In this document: piece after piece, positions 47,027-58,600 of the stretch
Numbering within the stretch: position 1 is the first letter of the stretch
How the letters are laid out: each line of letters opens with the position of its first letter
Assembly (NCBI GenBank): GCA_002189035.1
Contig: NEEC01000004.1
Location: 4,774,001 to 4,838,000, forward strand
From: Utricularia gibba
Lineage: Eukaryota > Streptophyta > Magnoliopsida > Lamiales > Lentibulariaceae
Direction: 5' to 3'
DNA: 64,000 nt
Translations under genes and position numbers: made by a program
Notes under the pieces: model-generated
What the model saw: only the letters and a program-made list of their open reading frames with translations
The model's database searches: none
Told to the model about the DNA's origin: nothing

Positions 47027-49148
47027 ATGGAGGAAGAAGAAGAGGAGAGGCTGGAGAGCTTCCTCCAATGGGCCAGCGTAATCGGAATTTCCGACTGTTC
47101 AATCGTCGGCGGGAGTGTTTCCCGCGGTTTAGGACATTCTCTGGCCGTTTCGAATTTTCCAGAAGCTGGCGGGTATAGTTCGATTTTTGAGCGAGTTGCT
47201 TTTCGATTGTGTGGTAGTTAAGACTGGGAGTGTGTGTTACTTGTTGTTGACGCAGGAGAGGCTTAGCCGCTACGCGGGTTTTGAGAAAAGGGGAGCTGAT
47301 TCTGAGGGTTCCGAAGGCGGCATTGATGACATCGGATGCTCTAATATCTAAAGATCAGCGACTTGCTGCTGCTTTGGAGAAATACCCTTCGCTATCTCCC
47401 ACGCAGGTAGTTTATCGGTGCTTTCCTTTTAGTTTCCATTCATTAAGAAATTTGGCCTGCTGCTTCGAAGAAATACCCTTAGGCCTTAACATAGGCAGTT
47501 ATTCCGCAAGCTTCTTTGTGTTGCATTCGTACTTACATCAATGTTCACATGCATAGTACAATCTTTTCAGATACTGGGTGTTTGTCTACTGAATGAGGTG
47601 AACAAGGGAAAGAGCTCTTGGTGGTATCCTTACCTTAAGCAGTTACCAAGAAGTTATGACTTGCTTGAGAACTTTAGCCCGTCTGAGATCAAAGCTTTGC
47701 AGGTTGGTTTTCTAATGATTCAGCTGTTTTGAGTGCAGAGATAGTTCTGGAAGAGTAGTAATGCAGAATTACTAAGGGGTAAAGGAAATTGCTTTGTAGA
47801 TTGACCATGCGATTTGGACTGCAGAGAGAGCCGTAAAGAGATGTAAATTGGATTGGGAAGAAGCAACTCTGCTAATGAGCGACCTTAGGTTGAACCCTCG
47901 GTTTTTGACATTCAAGGCTTGGCTCTGGTCATCTTCGACGGTTGGCTATTTTTTCTCATTTGTTTGAACCCTCGGTTTTTGTTTCGTAGCATTTCAACAT
48001 GAATTGCTTTCGTCTTCAGATATCTTCTCGTACAATGCATATTCCCTGGGATGTTGCAGGCTGTATGTGCCCTGTGGGAGATTTCTTCAATTACGTGCCT
48101 CCTGAAGATTTCGAAGATTCTTCAAAAGATTCAAAGGCTTCTGGCGTAGAGGTTCCTAGTGAGACGAATATAAACAACTTAACCGATGCAGGCTATGATG
48201 AGGCTACTCCTAGTTACTGCTTCTATGCAAACAGGAATTATGATAAAGGAGATCAGGTTAAGATCTAGTCTCCATGCGAACAGAATATATGGTACCCTCA
48301 ACTCTTTCATTAATCATTTGGTATGCAGGTTCTGCTAAGCTATGGTACATACACAAACTTGGAGCTGTTAGAGCATTATGGGTTTATCCTGCAGGATAAC
48401 ACAAATGACAAGGCTTATATTCCTTTACAACCAGAGATACTTGCGCTTTGCCCTTGGCCAACAGAGTCTGTGTACATTTCTCAAAATGGAGAGCCTTCCT
48501 TCGCCCTCCTTTTAGCACTTCGTTTATGGGCTACTCCTGTTGACCACCGGAGGTCAATAAAGCACCTCGCGTATTCAGGGAATCCACTCTCGGATGAAAA
48601 CGAGGCTGCAGTATTTGAGGCAATTTTCCAAAAATGCCGAGAGGTATTGACCAGCTGCTCAACCTCCATTGATGAAGATGAACTATTGCTTCTTCAAACC
48701 CACAAATCTCAAGATTGCTCCTCAGATTCAGAGGAACTGGTAACAAACTTAGGCAGCGGAGGCCTGGACAGGGAGAATGGTTACAGAAAAAGCTCCTTCT
48801 ACAGGTGGATATTGGCGGTTCAGTGGAGAGTCAGGTACAAGAAAATACTACATAATTGTCTTAGAAAAAACTGAAATGTTGGAATCTGGAAGCTATTCCA
48901 AGCTATAAAATTGGTATTTTCTCCTTCGAATTCTCAGATATTTCTTTTCTATGCACAGTATCAGACCGTTTCATCTGTGTGCTATTGCAAACTACACGTT
49001 ATTACAAAATTGGAAGTTTTTCACTGCACAAGGTTCTCGTCTGGAAATAACAGTTATGCGTGCTTCACAAATACTTCTCCTCCAGGACAAGTTTAAGAAG
49101 CTGATACCAGGAGCACACGTAAAGATGATACCAGAAGAGCACACGTAA
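47027..49148 (+). CDS. SDG40: SET-domain protein, SDG40-like (C-terminus uncertain)
   Basis: Seven exons fit: 47027-47172, 47256-47406, 47571-47702, 47800-47940, 48020-48256, 48329-48834 and 48959-49148, for 500 residues. SET-domain pieces are RGLAATRVLRKGELILRVPK, the inserted SETD3/LSMT-type region, PVGDFFNYVPPEDF, and the final YGTYTNLELLEHYGFIL. This places it with SETD3/rubisco-LSMT-like protein lysine or histidine methyltransferases; the closest Arabidopsis type is SDG40. The substrate is unknown. The last exon ends early because of a near-perfect tandem repeat (24 and 26 bases) whose second copy shifts the frame. Alternatively, exon 6 reads through its donor and ends in RYKKILHNCLRKN. 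Confidence 0.82.
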
Positions 49149-49153
49149 AGATG
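49102..49153 (+). repeat. 24/26-bp tandem repeat at the SET gene 3' end
   Basis: Two adjacent copies beginning GATACCAG and ending GCACACGTAAAGAT; the second carries two extra bases (AG). The extra bases shift the reading frame and create the TAA at 49146-49148. Confidence 0.8.
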
Positions 49154-49615
49154 CTAAAGCTGGATCTTCTTCTCACTTCTGTTGCTCACCATGAGTTGCA
49201 TGGGAAAGGTAAGATATGTATCGCTAAGCATCCCCATTACACAAACACCTGATTCCGAACGAAAACTGTAGGATGGCCGGTCTAACCAATTTCAAAAGGC
49301 TTTTGCTATTTACATGTTGGCCCTTTCTGGTTTGTGAATGGAACCCATTCGATATTGAGGCTGCCGACCCCCACCGATTGAGTGTTTACCATTTTGAAAT
49401 TGGCCACTGGGACTGCGTACCTACGCGTGTCCCTGGGATATTTATTGAAAAAATCCTCTCTTTAGATAGAAAAATTTGACCTTTTATATCATATAAAAAG
49501 TGTCAAAGTGAACCCACCAACCATTGTCTCTCCTCTCCAGGTTGCGGCGGAGAAGACGTGCCCTGTTTGCATTTTCAAAAAACTGAGCTCGGTTTTCTCC
49601 CGGAAAAGAAGAGAT
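49149..49615. other. SET-gene 3' region and IDH leader
   Basis: The in-frame sequence that would follow if the repeat shift were absent (KMLKLDLLLTSVAHHELHG) lies at about 49151-49208. The rest is spacer and the leader of the isocitrate dehydrogenase gene. Confidence 0.4.
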
Positions 49616-52331
49616 ATGGCCTTCGATAAGATCCAGGTTTCCAATCCCATCGTTGAGATGGACGGTAAGATTTGGGGGGCCCGTGTTCTTGATTCGTTTG
49701 TTTTTGAACTTTTATGCTTTAGATCGCGTGGATCTGGATATTTCTTTCATTCCCCAATGGTTTGATCTGACGTTGGTATTGAACACTCTCATTTTATTTG
49801 TAATTGCCTTCTGCGATTCGTTCCTTTGCTTTTGGACCTGCGAAACTTCCGTTATGCATGTCTCCTGTCCGAGTAAAGAACTTTTAGAGAAAGCGGCAAT
49901 CTTTACTTTTTTGGATCCACATTTTTGGACTACTGATGTGAAGTTTTGAGTATATCTTTATCATCTTGATTTCATGCAACCATTTGGTTTCTTGAAATGT
50001 CGTAAATTTATTTCCTTTTTTCCCTTCATGGTTTTAGGAGATGAGATGACAAGGGTGATCTGGAAATTCATCAAAGATAAGGTAGTTAAACAACAATACC
50101 TTTTTGTCTTCTCTGTGGTTCACCAACTCTTATCGCGATATCTATTCTTGCTACTGTCATCAGTTGATTTTGCCCTTCGTTGAGTTGGATATCAAGTACT
50201 TCGACCTTGGCCTTCCCCACCGTGACGCCACAGATGATAAGGTTACAGTTGAAAGTGCTGAAGCTACACTCAAGTTAGTCTTTCTACGTTATCAATTATC
50301 TGCTATTCTAGTTTGTGCATGTATTTAGCATCAGAGTTGCAGGTATAATGTCGCCATTAAGTGTGCAACTATCACTCCAGGTAGGCAGTCATTATCGAAT
50401 TATATTAGCTCTGTTGTGCTTTAAGCTGAACTATAACTTAAGCTCGAGTTTTTATATGTATTCAGACGAAGCTCGTGTGAAAGAGTTTGACTTGAAGCAT
50501 ATGTGGAAGAGTCCCAATGGTACTATTCGGAACATATTGAACGGTATGTGAACTTCATTGATGAGCTCCTGTTTAAGTTGGATTTTTTTTTTCTTTTCAA
50601 TTCACTATGTTCATGGAAACTTGCTTGATACAGGAACTGTATTCAGAGAACCTATTCTATGCAAAAATGTCCCTCGTCTTGTTCCAGGTGCATATGAAAT
50701 TCTTTTTTCAGCATTTCTATTAATTATTGAGCTGCTTAACTTTTTCTGTTTGTTGCAGGATGGACGAAACCCATTTGCATTGGAAGGCATGCTTTTGGGG
50801 ATCAGTACAGAGCTACTGATACAGTCATCAAGGGTCCTGGAAAATTGAAACTAGTGTTTGGTATTACAAGCACTTCATTCATACTCCTGCTCTTCTCAAT
50901 ATTACCTCTCTTATCCTAATTCTGCATGTTTTGGTGTCTCCGTATCACTTCTTCTTATGTTTACAGTGCCAGAAGGAAAGAATGAACCAGAAGAATTAGA
51001 GGTCTATAATTTCACTGGGGAGGGTGGCGTTGCTTTGTCAATGTATAATACTGATGAGGTATGCTCCCTGATTTATGCTGATTTTTCCTTTGAAAACCCT
51101 TTCGCCACTGTATCAACACATGCTTTCTTTCGACAGTCCATTCGTGCTTTTGCCGAGGCATCAATGAACACTGCCTACCTGAAAAAATGGCCACTGTATC
51201 TTAGCACAAAAAATACAATTCTCAAGAAATATGATGGAAGGTAAGTTAGCTCTATGCGACCACCTTAATATTCTGTCTGTACACTTTGATTAACTTTTGC
51301 TTCTCTGTTGTTTTTTTCTTGATTTTTCATTCATCATTTCGTAGATTCAAGGACATATTTCAAGAAGTTTACGAATCAAATTGGAAGTCAAAGTACGAGG
51401 AAGCAGGAATTTGGTGAGTATACGTAGATTTAGTGGATGGATGCAAGCTTGTGATATTCAGTGATTTGGGAGCCTATATGACATCAAAAAATTAGGTACG
51501 AGCACCGCCTCATCGACGATATGGTTGCATACGCCCTTAAGAGTGAAGGAGGTTATGTTTGGGCCTGCAAGAACTATGATGGTGATGTGCAGAGTGATTT
51601 CCTAGCACAAGGTAAGAGGAAACATCTCACAGTCCATCAGATTCTAATCCTAGTGTGTATCTTTTTTCCTTCCAGTCTCAATATGTTATCATCTTTTCAC
51701 AGGTTTTGGATCCCTTGGGTTGATGACTTCTGTGTTGGTGTGTTTCCATCTCTATGTTAAAGCTTCCCCTTTTTCAAATTCATCACGCGCATTTGCATTC
51801 ACTGATGTGCTTGCGTTTCCCCACACACAGGTTTGTCCTGATGGAAAGACTATTGAGGCCGAAGCAGCACATGGAACAGTTACTCGCCATTACAGATTTC
51901 ATCAGAAGGGCGGTGAAACAAGCACAAATAGCATTGCATCAATCTTTGCTTGGACTCGTGGGCTTGCCCATAGGTACTCATTACATTCCCTAGTTAACTC
52001 CAGTGCTCCCCTCATCATAAACTTCTCTATCTCTGTTTTCAGGGCTAAATTAGATGATAACGCAAGACTGTTGGACTTCACTGAGAAACTAGAAGCAGCC
52101 TGCATCGGTACTGTGGAGTCCGGGAAAATGACTAAGGATCTTGCCCTTATAATCCATGGATCAAAGTGAGTAGTAGCCATTAATCCTCCACATGGTGCTC
52201 CACTGAATCCGTTTGGTTTGAACGATCCATATTTTTCACTATGGCGCAGGTTGTCTCGAGATCAGTATCTCAACACCGAAGAGTTCATCGATGCTGTGGC
52301 TGATGCGCTCAAAGCAAAGCTACATGCTTGA
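49616..52331 (+). CDS. ICDH: NADP-dependent isocitrate dehydrogenase, cytosolic type
   Basis: Fifteen exons: 49616-49664, 50038-50081, 50164-50273, 50343-50380, 50466-50543, 50634-50687, 50759-50860, 50967-51058, 51137-51240, 51345-51413, 51496-51611, 51703-51737, 51831-51973, 52043-52165, 52250-52331. They sum to 412 residues, the plant cytosolic ICDH size. The start [20 protein letters not shown] has no targeting peptide. Substrate-binding blocks ATITPDEARV and [10 protein letters not shown], and the NADP-binding [13 protein letters not shown], are intact. It converts isocitrate to 2-oxoglutarate and makes NADPH for redox and nitrogen metabolism. Its 3' end faces ALG11 with only 268 bases between stop codons. 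Confidence 0.96.
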
Positions 52332-52599
52332 AAGTCACTCCCTATGTCCTGCTACATGCTGTTATTTCTGCAGCTGTGCAAGCCACTTCATTGGTGCCAT
52401 CTTAACCAGCTGCATTCGGGTTTCTTGCGCTTCTGAGTTGATGGTATTGTCTGTCGTTTTCAGTATAACATCAAAACAAAGTATTCATCATTGCACACTA
52501 AAGCTGCCAAAATCTCCTGCTCCATTTGATGTTAAGTGTGCCGCTTTTCTATTTGCTTGACAAACTAGAAAGACTGCCTTCGTAAAAAAGTAAAAATGG

Positions 52600-54500
52600 T
52601 CACATAACCAAGTGCAGAGCAGACTTCAAATCCTGGTAGAATTTCTGCTCAGAAAACTTAGAAGACCTTCTTCTAGCCGCAGTAGCAATCTCAAGTCTCT
52701 CAGCTACTGGCATTTCCATAACCTTGAGAATGGCTTCTGCGTAATCTTCCACAGTATCAGCTAGAAACCCTGTTTGCTGACCATCTTCAGGCAACAAAAT
52801 ATCCATTTTGGGGCCAGCTGAGTTATGGGCAATGGCTATGGTTCCAGAGGCCATGTATTCCACAACACTGATACCAAAATGCTCGTCTATCATGGAATGG
52901 ATTCCCACAGTCGCGGCTCCCAAGAGACTCACCAGCTCACTGAAGAAGAAAGAAAAGTACGAGTGTCACAACTGAAGAACGAGGCTACAAGTAGAGAAAT
53001 ATGACCTGTAGGATACGTTTTTATAGAACTCCACATCATCTTCCAAGTGCAGCTCCATGGATCTGTCCTTCAAGTATTGCAACCGTTTCTCATCAGCTTC
53101 ATTCCGGCAACTACCAACAAATTGGAGTTTAGGTCTTGGCGTTCCACCATCCATCCTTCTTATAGCAAGTGCAAATGCTTCAAGTTGAAGTGGGTGCGCC
53201 TGTGAGTTTAAGAAAATTGCATTAAGTCTATATGGAAGTCATGCAGACCGAGAATAATTGGATTTTATACGTATATACCTTGAAATCATAAATTCCCCAC
53301 CTTCTCAGGACGGAATTGAGCCACAGAGATGATCTTCAATGGGTCCATAGGCCTTTCTAGAGGAAGAACCTGTTCAGGGAATTCATGCAAGTTAGTAAGT
53401 GTACTTCCCTTGTCTGTACATCAAAGATGCATCACTATAGGATGTCAATTCCTGATTACCCTATGCCTAAACCAACAACATATGACTGAAAACACTGATC
53501 ATGTTTCACAAGGGATGGAGAATGCGAAGAAGATATCTTACCTGGAGACTGGAAGTGTCACAAGGAGGATACACCTTCTTAATGATAGTAGAAGTTCCCC
53601 ATATATTCTGAATATGAGACTGGGTCCATGAAGAATTAACCATTGCAAGATGTGAACAAGTGCCGACTGCTCCATACATCCAGCCGAAGCCCATGTAATA
53701 AATAACTTTGCACTGCGAAAAAAATGAACTGGAACAGAGATGTATTACTCAGTGTCATGATTCGGGGAACTGAACTAGAACAGTGCATTCTGTAGCATGT
53801 AAATATAAGAGGCACACCTCTTTGCAATAGCAGCATCATTGTTGTACATAGAGCTCTGTGCTTGAACTCGCGATAGCATGTCTAAACTTATAGTCGGGTA
53901 ATGAACATAACAGACAACTTTGCATCCAAATATTCGGGCAACAGGGTAAGTAAATGCATAGCCACTCGTATCAAAAAAATACATAGGAGTAAGTGCAGAC
54001 AATGCTTCCCATGAAAGGTAGATTGAACCAAGGCTTTGGCCAATCAATGTAAACCGTGGATATGTAGCTTGCTCAACCCACCTCCTCCTACGAAGATGCA
54101 CAACCTGCCAATGAGACAAATATAGCACCAAAAAGGATAAAAAAATGACTACAAAAAGTTCTGAAATATGCAATCAAATCGGACAAACCTTTGGAGGGTG
54201 AATCAATTTGACCCCAAAAAGATTAGCGGCACGAGCTGAAAGAGATTGTGGGTTAGCACTATGATCACCGGTGTAGATAACGCATTCCAGGTCAGGGAAC
54301 TCCTCTTGCACAGCTTTGAAAGAGCACCAGAGAACTCGCTCGCCTCCACCTCCGTCGTTGGTATACGGGTGGAAAAATCCAACTGATTTCTTACGAGATC
54401 TCCTTTTAGAAACCACACTAACAAAGATTCTGATGATGAATCCTAACTGAAGCGTCAGGAGCAGCAAGCCCACGGTATAAAAAATGGTTGACTTCGACAT
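52600..54500 (-). CDS. ALG11: ALG11 alpha-1,2-mannosyltransferase
   Basis: Six exons (54189-54500, 53818-54104, 53542-53728, 53301-53369, 53006-53199, 52600-52939) give 462 residues, matching Arabidopsis LEW3/ALG11. One N-terminal membrane anchor ([20 protein letters not shown]) is followed by the GT4-family blocks [65 protein letters not shown] and the nucleotide-sugar site [18 protein letters not shown]11 adds the fourth and fifth mannoses to dolichol-linked oligosaccharide on the cytosolic face of the ER. Exon 3 begins at the acceptor CTGTTCCAG|TTC, which restores the family sequence [12 protein letters not shown]. The ATG at 54500 is preferred; upstream codons have no ATG. Confidence 0.95.
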
Positions 54501-55258
54501 TCTTGCCCGAAAAAATGGCGGCTCAGAACCAAACAATCTGTCAAAAAAAAAGGGAACCTTGATGATAAAAACGCAATTTGGCGCAAATAAAAAACGCCTC
54601 CATCATCAAACAAATATTGGGTTTACTTCACCTAAAATCTATAGTTTACAGTGAGGTAAATCACAGCCCAGAAAGCATCCGCCTGCACAAACATCATCCG
54701 CAGACAACAAATTTCAACATCAAACAACGAAGATGCAATCCAAATCAAATTTCTACAGCATCACTCGGCGCCACATATGGGCTAAGCTACGGGATGATTG
54801 AGAAGACCTGGCCATTCATTCAGCCCAATAACTCCCTCACAAGCCCAAATTGAACATAGACCCTGATATAACATATCATATGGGCCACAGTAGCCTTAGC
54901 CTTCTCATTAAACGGCCCAAAAATGCCACTCTAGAAAAGGCCCAAGCCCAATTCGTTGACCCTATTTAGAAATGTGCACGAGTCCGACCCGCACGGTCAC
55001 GGATATGGCCTTTTAATGTTTTTCGATGTGTTGTAGAAATTAGAAATTGAAAATTTTTCAATTTTTAAAAAATAAAATTGCTCGTATTTGGTAACAAAAC
55101 TGTTTTTGTGACAAATTATATATTATTCCAAACAGAGTTTTAATATGTTATTATTTATTGAATGTGTGTTTTTTTTGTGGTGGAATGGAATATTTCACAA
55201 AAAAAATTCCAATACTAGGTAGGATGTTGTAGTGTTTTACCAAAATGCCCATAGGAAG
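54501..55258 (-). promoter_or_regulatory. ALG11 promoter with a cluster of site II motifs
   Basis: Between 54821 and 54952 there are at least six GCCCA/TGGGC motifs: CAGCCCAAT, AAGCCCAAA, ATGGGCCAC, CGGCCCAAA and AGGCCCAAGCCCAAT. Such TGGGCC/T (site II) clusters are TCP-bound and typical of plant housekeeping genes. From 55000 the spacer is AT-rich. Confidence 0.55.
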
Positions 55259-56001
55259 TCATTCTATTACACGTCCAGGGAAGGCTTCAATGGTATCTTC
55301 CTGAGAAACACGGTGCCATCTGAAAGACTTGTCGTCATGCATAATATTCCGGTTGTGTATGAAAAAGTAGCCGTCTTTAGGAAGATCTAGCTCCATCTTC
55401 TCCAGCTTCTTCCTCAGATCACCAACAGCCTCGGTATGGCGCACTTTAACCGGAGTTTTCTCACCGGAGGGGTACACCTCCACCTCAATCTTCAGTATCT
55501 CCTTAGATTTGGCGTCTTTGGATGATCTTGAAGGCGCCGTCGCCGGAGCTGATTTCACCGTCAGATCTATGGGTTCCTTTTCCACTATTGCACATTCTTG
55601 CATCGTTTTCTGGGGCCCCTCGCCGACTATTACACTTTCTTGCATCATTTCCTGATTGCATGGTTTGAATCCTTGCGGGTTGAAATCGAGATCGGAAAAT
55701 GGGAATCCTTCGATTTCTTGCATTTTCCCATAGAGCTCGAGAATCCCGTCTAAGGTATCGATTCCGAAGTCGGTGGGTTCTGTGGAATGGATTTGTAAGT
55801 GGATGATGGCGAGGTGGTGGAGTCCGGAATCGTGGACATTGAGGTCATCGGAAAGAACATTGCCGTTGAAGATCAGTATTTGATCGGAAACTGGGATTTG
55901 TTTGTACCTTTCGATCCTTTCTTTGATATCGCGGATCGTGTCGAAGAAACCCACCTCGAAGCAGAAGGATTCTCCCCACCCTGATTAAAAATGAGGTCCA
56001 T
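55259..56001 (-). CDS. Ubiquitin-like domain protein, with an apparent 1-bp deletion near the start
   Basis: The frame ending at 55259 encodes about 231 residues with two ubiquitin-like folds. The N-terminal one includes VGFFDTIRDIKERIERYKQI and VSDQILIFNGNVLSDDLNVH; the C-terminal one includes KIEVEVYPSGEKTPVKVRH and DGYFFIHNRNIMHDDKSF. A serine-rich linker joins them. The natural start is ATG 56001 (MDLIFNQGGE), but one base is missing at about 55970-55971 (TT on the plus strand). With it the frame would run on through SFCFEVGFF, as in related plant proteins. The C-terminus lacks a ubiquitin-type diglycine, so it is not a conjugated modifier; it may be a ubiquitin-receptor-like protein. Function unknown. 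Confidence 0.72.
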
Positions 56002-56371
56002 TCCCAGTTTCGTGATCGCCAACTTGAAACCTCTGTTCCATATACATACAGAGGCAGTTGAAGAAGAACGGTTTTCAGAGGAATACTTGCATGGTTACAT
56101 CCGCCATTCTTTTGAGAGGAAAAGAAAAAGGTAAGCAACCGCAAGATCAGAAGAAGAGCAGTTTTTTCGTAATCAAGAACATGATCAAGCGAGCAGAGCA
56201 TTATGTAGAAGGCTGTGAACACCAAAAAAGATATCAAATTTCGAGTGTAGGAACTGAAACAAAGCAATATGTCTCACAGAGTACCTCCAAATCAAAGCAT
56301 AAACATATGTAACACGATCCAAACTGGGAAAAAGCATACAAAGCAGGGTCCTCCGTCCACGCCATGTTGGC
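56002..56371. other. Spacer between eL39 and the ubiquitin-like gene
   Basis: Contains the leader and promoter of the ubiquitin-like gene and the 3' UTR of eL39. No other gene is seen. Confidence 0.45.
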
Positions 56372-56620
56372 TCAGAAACCGAGCTTGGTCCGCCGCCAGT
56401 GTCGCCGTTTAGCGTTGTACCGGATTGTATTTCCGGTTCTCATCCGTATCCAGTACGGGATCGGCCTGTTCTGCCTCTGCTTCTTTGCAAGCTTCTTCTT
56501 TATCGCGAACGTCTTGTGCGACGGCTGAAAAAAAATCAGCAAATTCGTACAAATCGGATACTCTTTCTACCCTGAAATAGCATCAAGCAGTAACAGGAAT
56601 CAGAGACACTGAAGTACCAT
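56372..56620 (-). CDS. RPL39: Large ribosomal subunit protein eL39
   Basis: Two exons, 56618-56620 and 56372-56524, encode 51 residues, the universal eL39 length. The first coding exon is only the ATG codon; the intron starts right after it (ATG|GTACTT) and ends TTTTCAG|CCG. The second exon reads [20 protein letters not shown], then [20 protein letters not shown] and [10 protein letters not shown], ending in TGA. It lines the ribosomal exit tunnel. Compared with the usual sequence, alanine replaces arginine at position 8 and glutamine replaces methionine near position 17. Too short to be caught by length-based ORF searches. Confidence 0.95.
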
Positions 56621-56820
56621 TTGATTCCGGCGCCGGAGGTCTCCGCAGGGGGTTTCTCAGGATTTGGGGGCCAATGAACGATCGATGAATGTGAGCCCTA
56701 ATTCGGTATTTATACCTCCACGTTTTATATACTTAATAAAAATAAATTACAATTTCCTAAACTTTGACTTAACTAAACGTGCGATTCTCCGAACGACGTC
56801 GTGTCAAGTATACCACAGAT

Positions 56821-57483
56821 TCATCTGTTAAAAGTACAGTTCGAGGAGGATTCAGCGAGAAACGATAAGCTGATTTCCTTCATATATTCATACGAGCCAA
56901 GCTGCGGCAATGCTTGCATTGGGGTAAACCTAAATTGGGCTCTCTCGGAATCGTTAATGGCCTCGTTGATCTGCGAACCAGTCGACACCTCCATCATCAA
57001 CAGGGGAGCTACGGAGGGACTCTGCTGGAAAAAAGAGTAAAAAGAGCACCTTTGTGGTAAAAATGGCCTGTCAAAAAGCGGCATTAGCTGGGCTTTAGGA
57101 ATCAGTTCCTGTCTGAGGATTCGGATTTCTTCCTCCTCTATAGTCTGAAGGAAAGCTGACTCGAATTCAGCAAGCTTGATAGTGGAGACATGCATTGATC
57201 TTTTTGTACCTTGAGGGCCTTTTCGACCTGTTTCTTGTGCTGCTGTATGATGCGGAGCTTGATTTCCACCTGTGGTAATCAAATTCTTCGTGTTGGGGAG
57301 ATGAAAAGCCCCAATAGAATCGGAATCAAGCTATGGAAGATTAGAGGCGATCGTAATACTAACACAAGTGTTGAAGATGGCACGCTGTGCAGCTCTATTC
57401 TGAGTATGAAGCTGAAACTCCATCGGCTGTGTGTTTTGCTTTATCAAAGATCTTCCAAGAACCTGCACCAGCACTGAAAGCAT
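56821..57483 (-). CDS. Small TPX2-domain microtubule-associated protein
   Basis: Three exons fit (57364-57483, 57210-57269, 56821-57144), giving 167 residues. The TPX2 motif pieces are MEFQLHTQNRAAQRAIFNTC, VEIKLRIIQQHKKQVEKALK and TIEEEEIRILRQELIPKAQL, ending MPLFDRPFLPQR. This is the signature of the plant TPX2/WVD2-like family, which binds and bundles microtubules. The second intron would be only 65 nt. After FLPQR the usual serine/proline stretch is replaced by RCSFYSFFQQSPSVAP and an unrelated tail, so the 3' end may be mis-set or diverged. The start at 57483 (MLSVLVQVLG) is tentative, as an upstream exon is possible. Confidence 0.7.
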
Positions 57484-58300
57484 CTTAGATTACTGATAAA
57501 AGTCCAAAATATTGACAGAAAACAGACAAGAGACTCATCTTTGTAGCGCATTTTTTCCCATTTGCTGTCTCCATGATCACGTGTGTGTAACTAGACCATA
57601 ACAAGAGATTATGTAACTCTGCACTTTTCTGTGCTACTTAAAGCATTTTGGTCAAGGGTTCTGTTTTTTCATGTAGAAATCAATCATGGTTGTTGGTCTA
57701 TCATCAACTAACTTTGAAAGGTGAAATCTTTATGCGCTTCCTTCCACCAAACTGTCTGATTAAACTTCCCTCTCATCAATGTTCATGATGATTATCGAGG
57801 GTGATCAACTCCAACCGATCAGAACTCTACTCTAGTTCGACGATCGCGTTTGAATTACGAATCAAGTTCTAAAAACATGACCGCACACTCCCTATATATA
57901 TTAAGTCACTTCATGAGATTCTCCTCTGCTACCCTCTGTTTCGTAAAGCTATTCTGATTCATCTCAAGTTGATGTCAAATCCGTTTAAAAGCAGTTTCCT
58001 ACATAATGAGTTAATGGGGTTAGGCCATCTTTCTATGGCAACAGGAAGAGGCAAATGCTTGCCTATGAAGTTGCTGTGTAATAATGAGTACAGGTATCCA
58101 TGCTGATGCAGTTTTGCACCTACAAAAGGAGCTACGCGATATTTCATTAACTGTTGGCAATAGCAACTGCATATCAGCAATGGAGCAACATGGTTATCCT
58201 TATTCTCTAGAAGAGCGCACATACACACGACATGGACTAGTTATGTTGAGTAGAAATGGCAGAAGCCCACGTCTTGTGAGAAGGGAACGTGGTAAAGATT
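57484..58300. other. Spacer upstream of the TPX2-domain gene
   Basis: Moderate GC, no conserved frames. Short open frames at 57959-58228 (-) and 58084-58338 (+) overlap each other and show no domain. Confidence 0.35.
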
Positions 58301-58489
58301 TTACTGAAAGAAACTTCGCTTTACATTGGAAAGAATGAAGTAGTCGATCCCATCAATTTTGGGGTCTGTTTCAAAATCAGGATCGGTGTAAAAGAAGACC
58401 CCAGAGATGTGAGTTACTCCAGGTATTAATCTCATCAGCATGAGAGCAACTAGAGTTAAGAGAACAAAGATGCTACTACTCACTGGCAT
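58301..58489 (-). CDS. Small single-pass membrane protein (62 aa)
   Basis: Starts MPVSSSIFVLLTLVALMLMR, with one transmembrane segment, then a short polar tail containing VFFYTDPDFETDPKIDG. The upstream sequence has an acceptor (TTTGAG|GAACAAAG, about 58528) and a plausible leader exon ending in a donor (GCTGCT|GTGAGA, about 58610), so the 5' UTR probably has an intron. The family is not recognised. I place moderate trust in it because the frame is compact and the leader structure is plausible. Confidence 0.42.
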   Translation of the reverse strand: MPVSSSIFVLLTLVALMLMRLIPGVTHISGVFFYTDPDFETDPKIDGIDYFILSNVKRSFFQ

Positions 58490-58600
58490 GTCAATCTTCT
58501 CCCTGGGAAGAAGGTCTTTGTTCCTCAAAGGAAAAGCATAGATATTTGTTATTATTTAAGTACACTGCAGCTCAAAATTCAAAGAAAAACTAGAAGAACA

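Noticed and set aside
57019-57043. A 25-nt GT...AG interval in the TPX2 gene as an intron
   Set aside because: Too short for plant splicing; read as coding.
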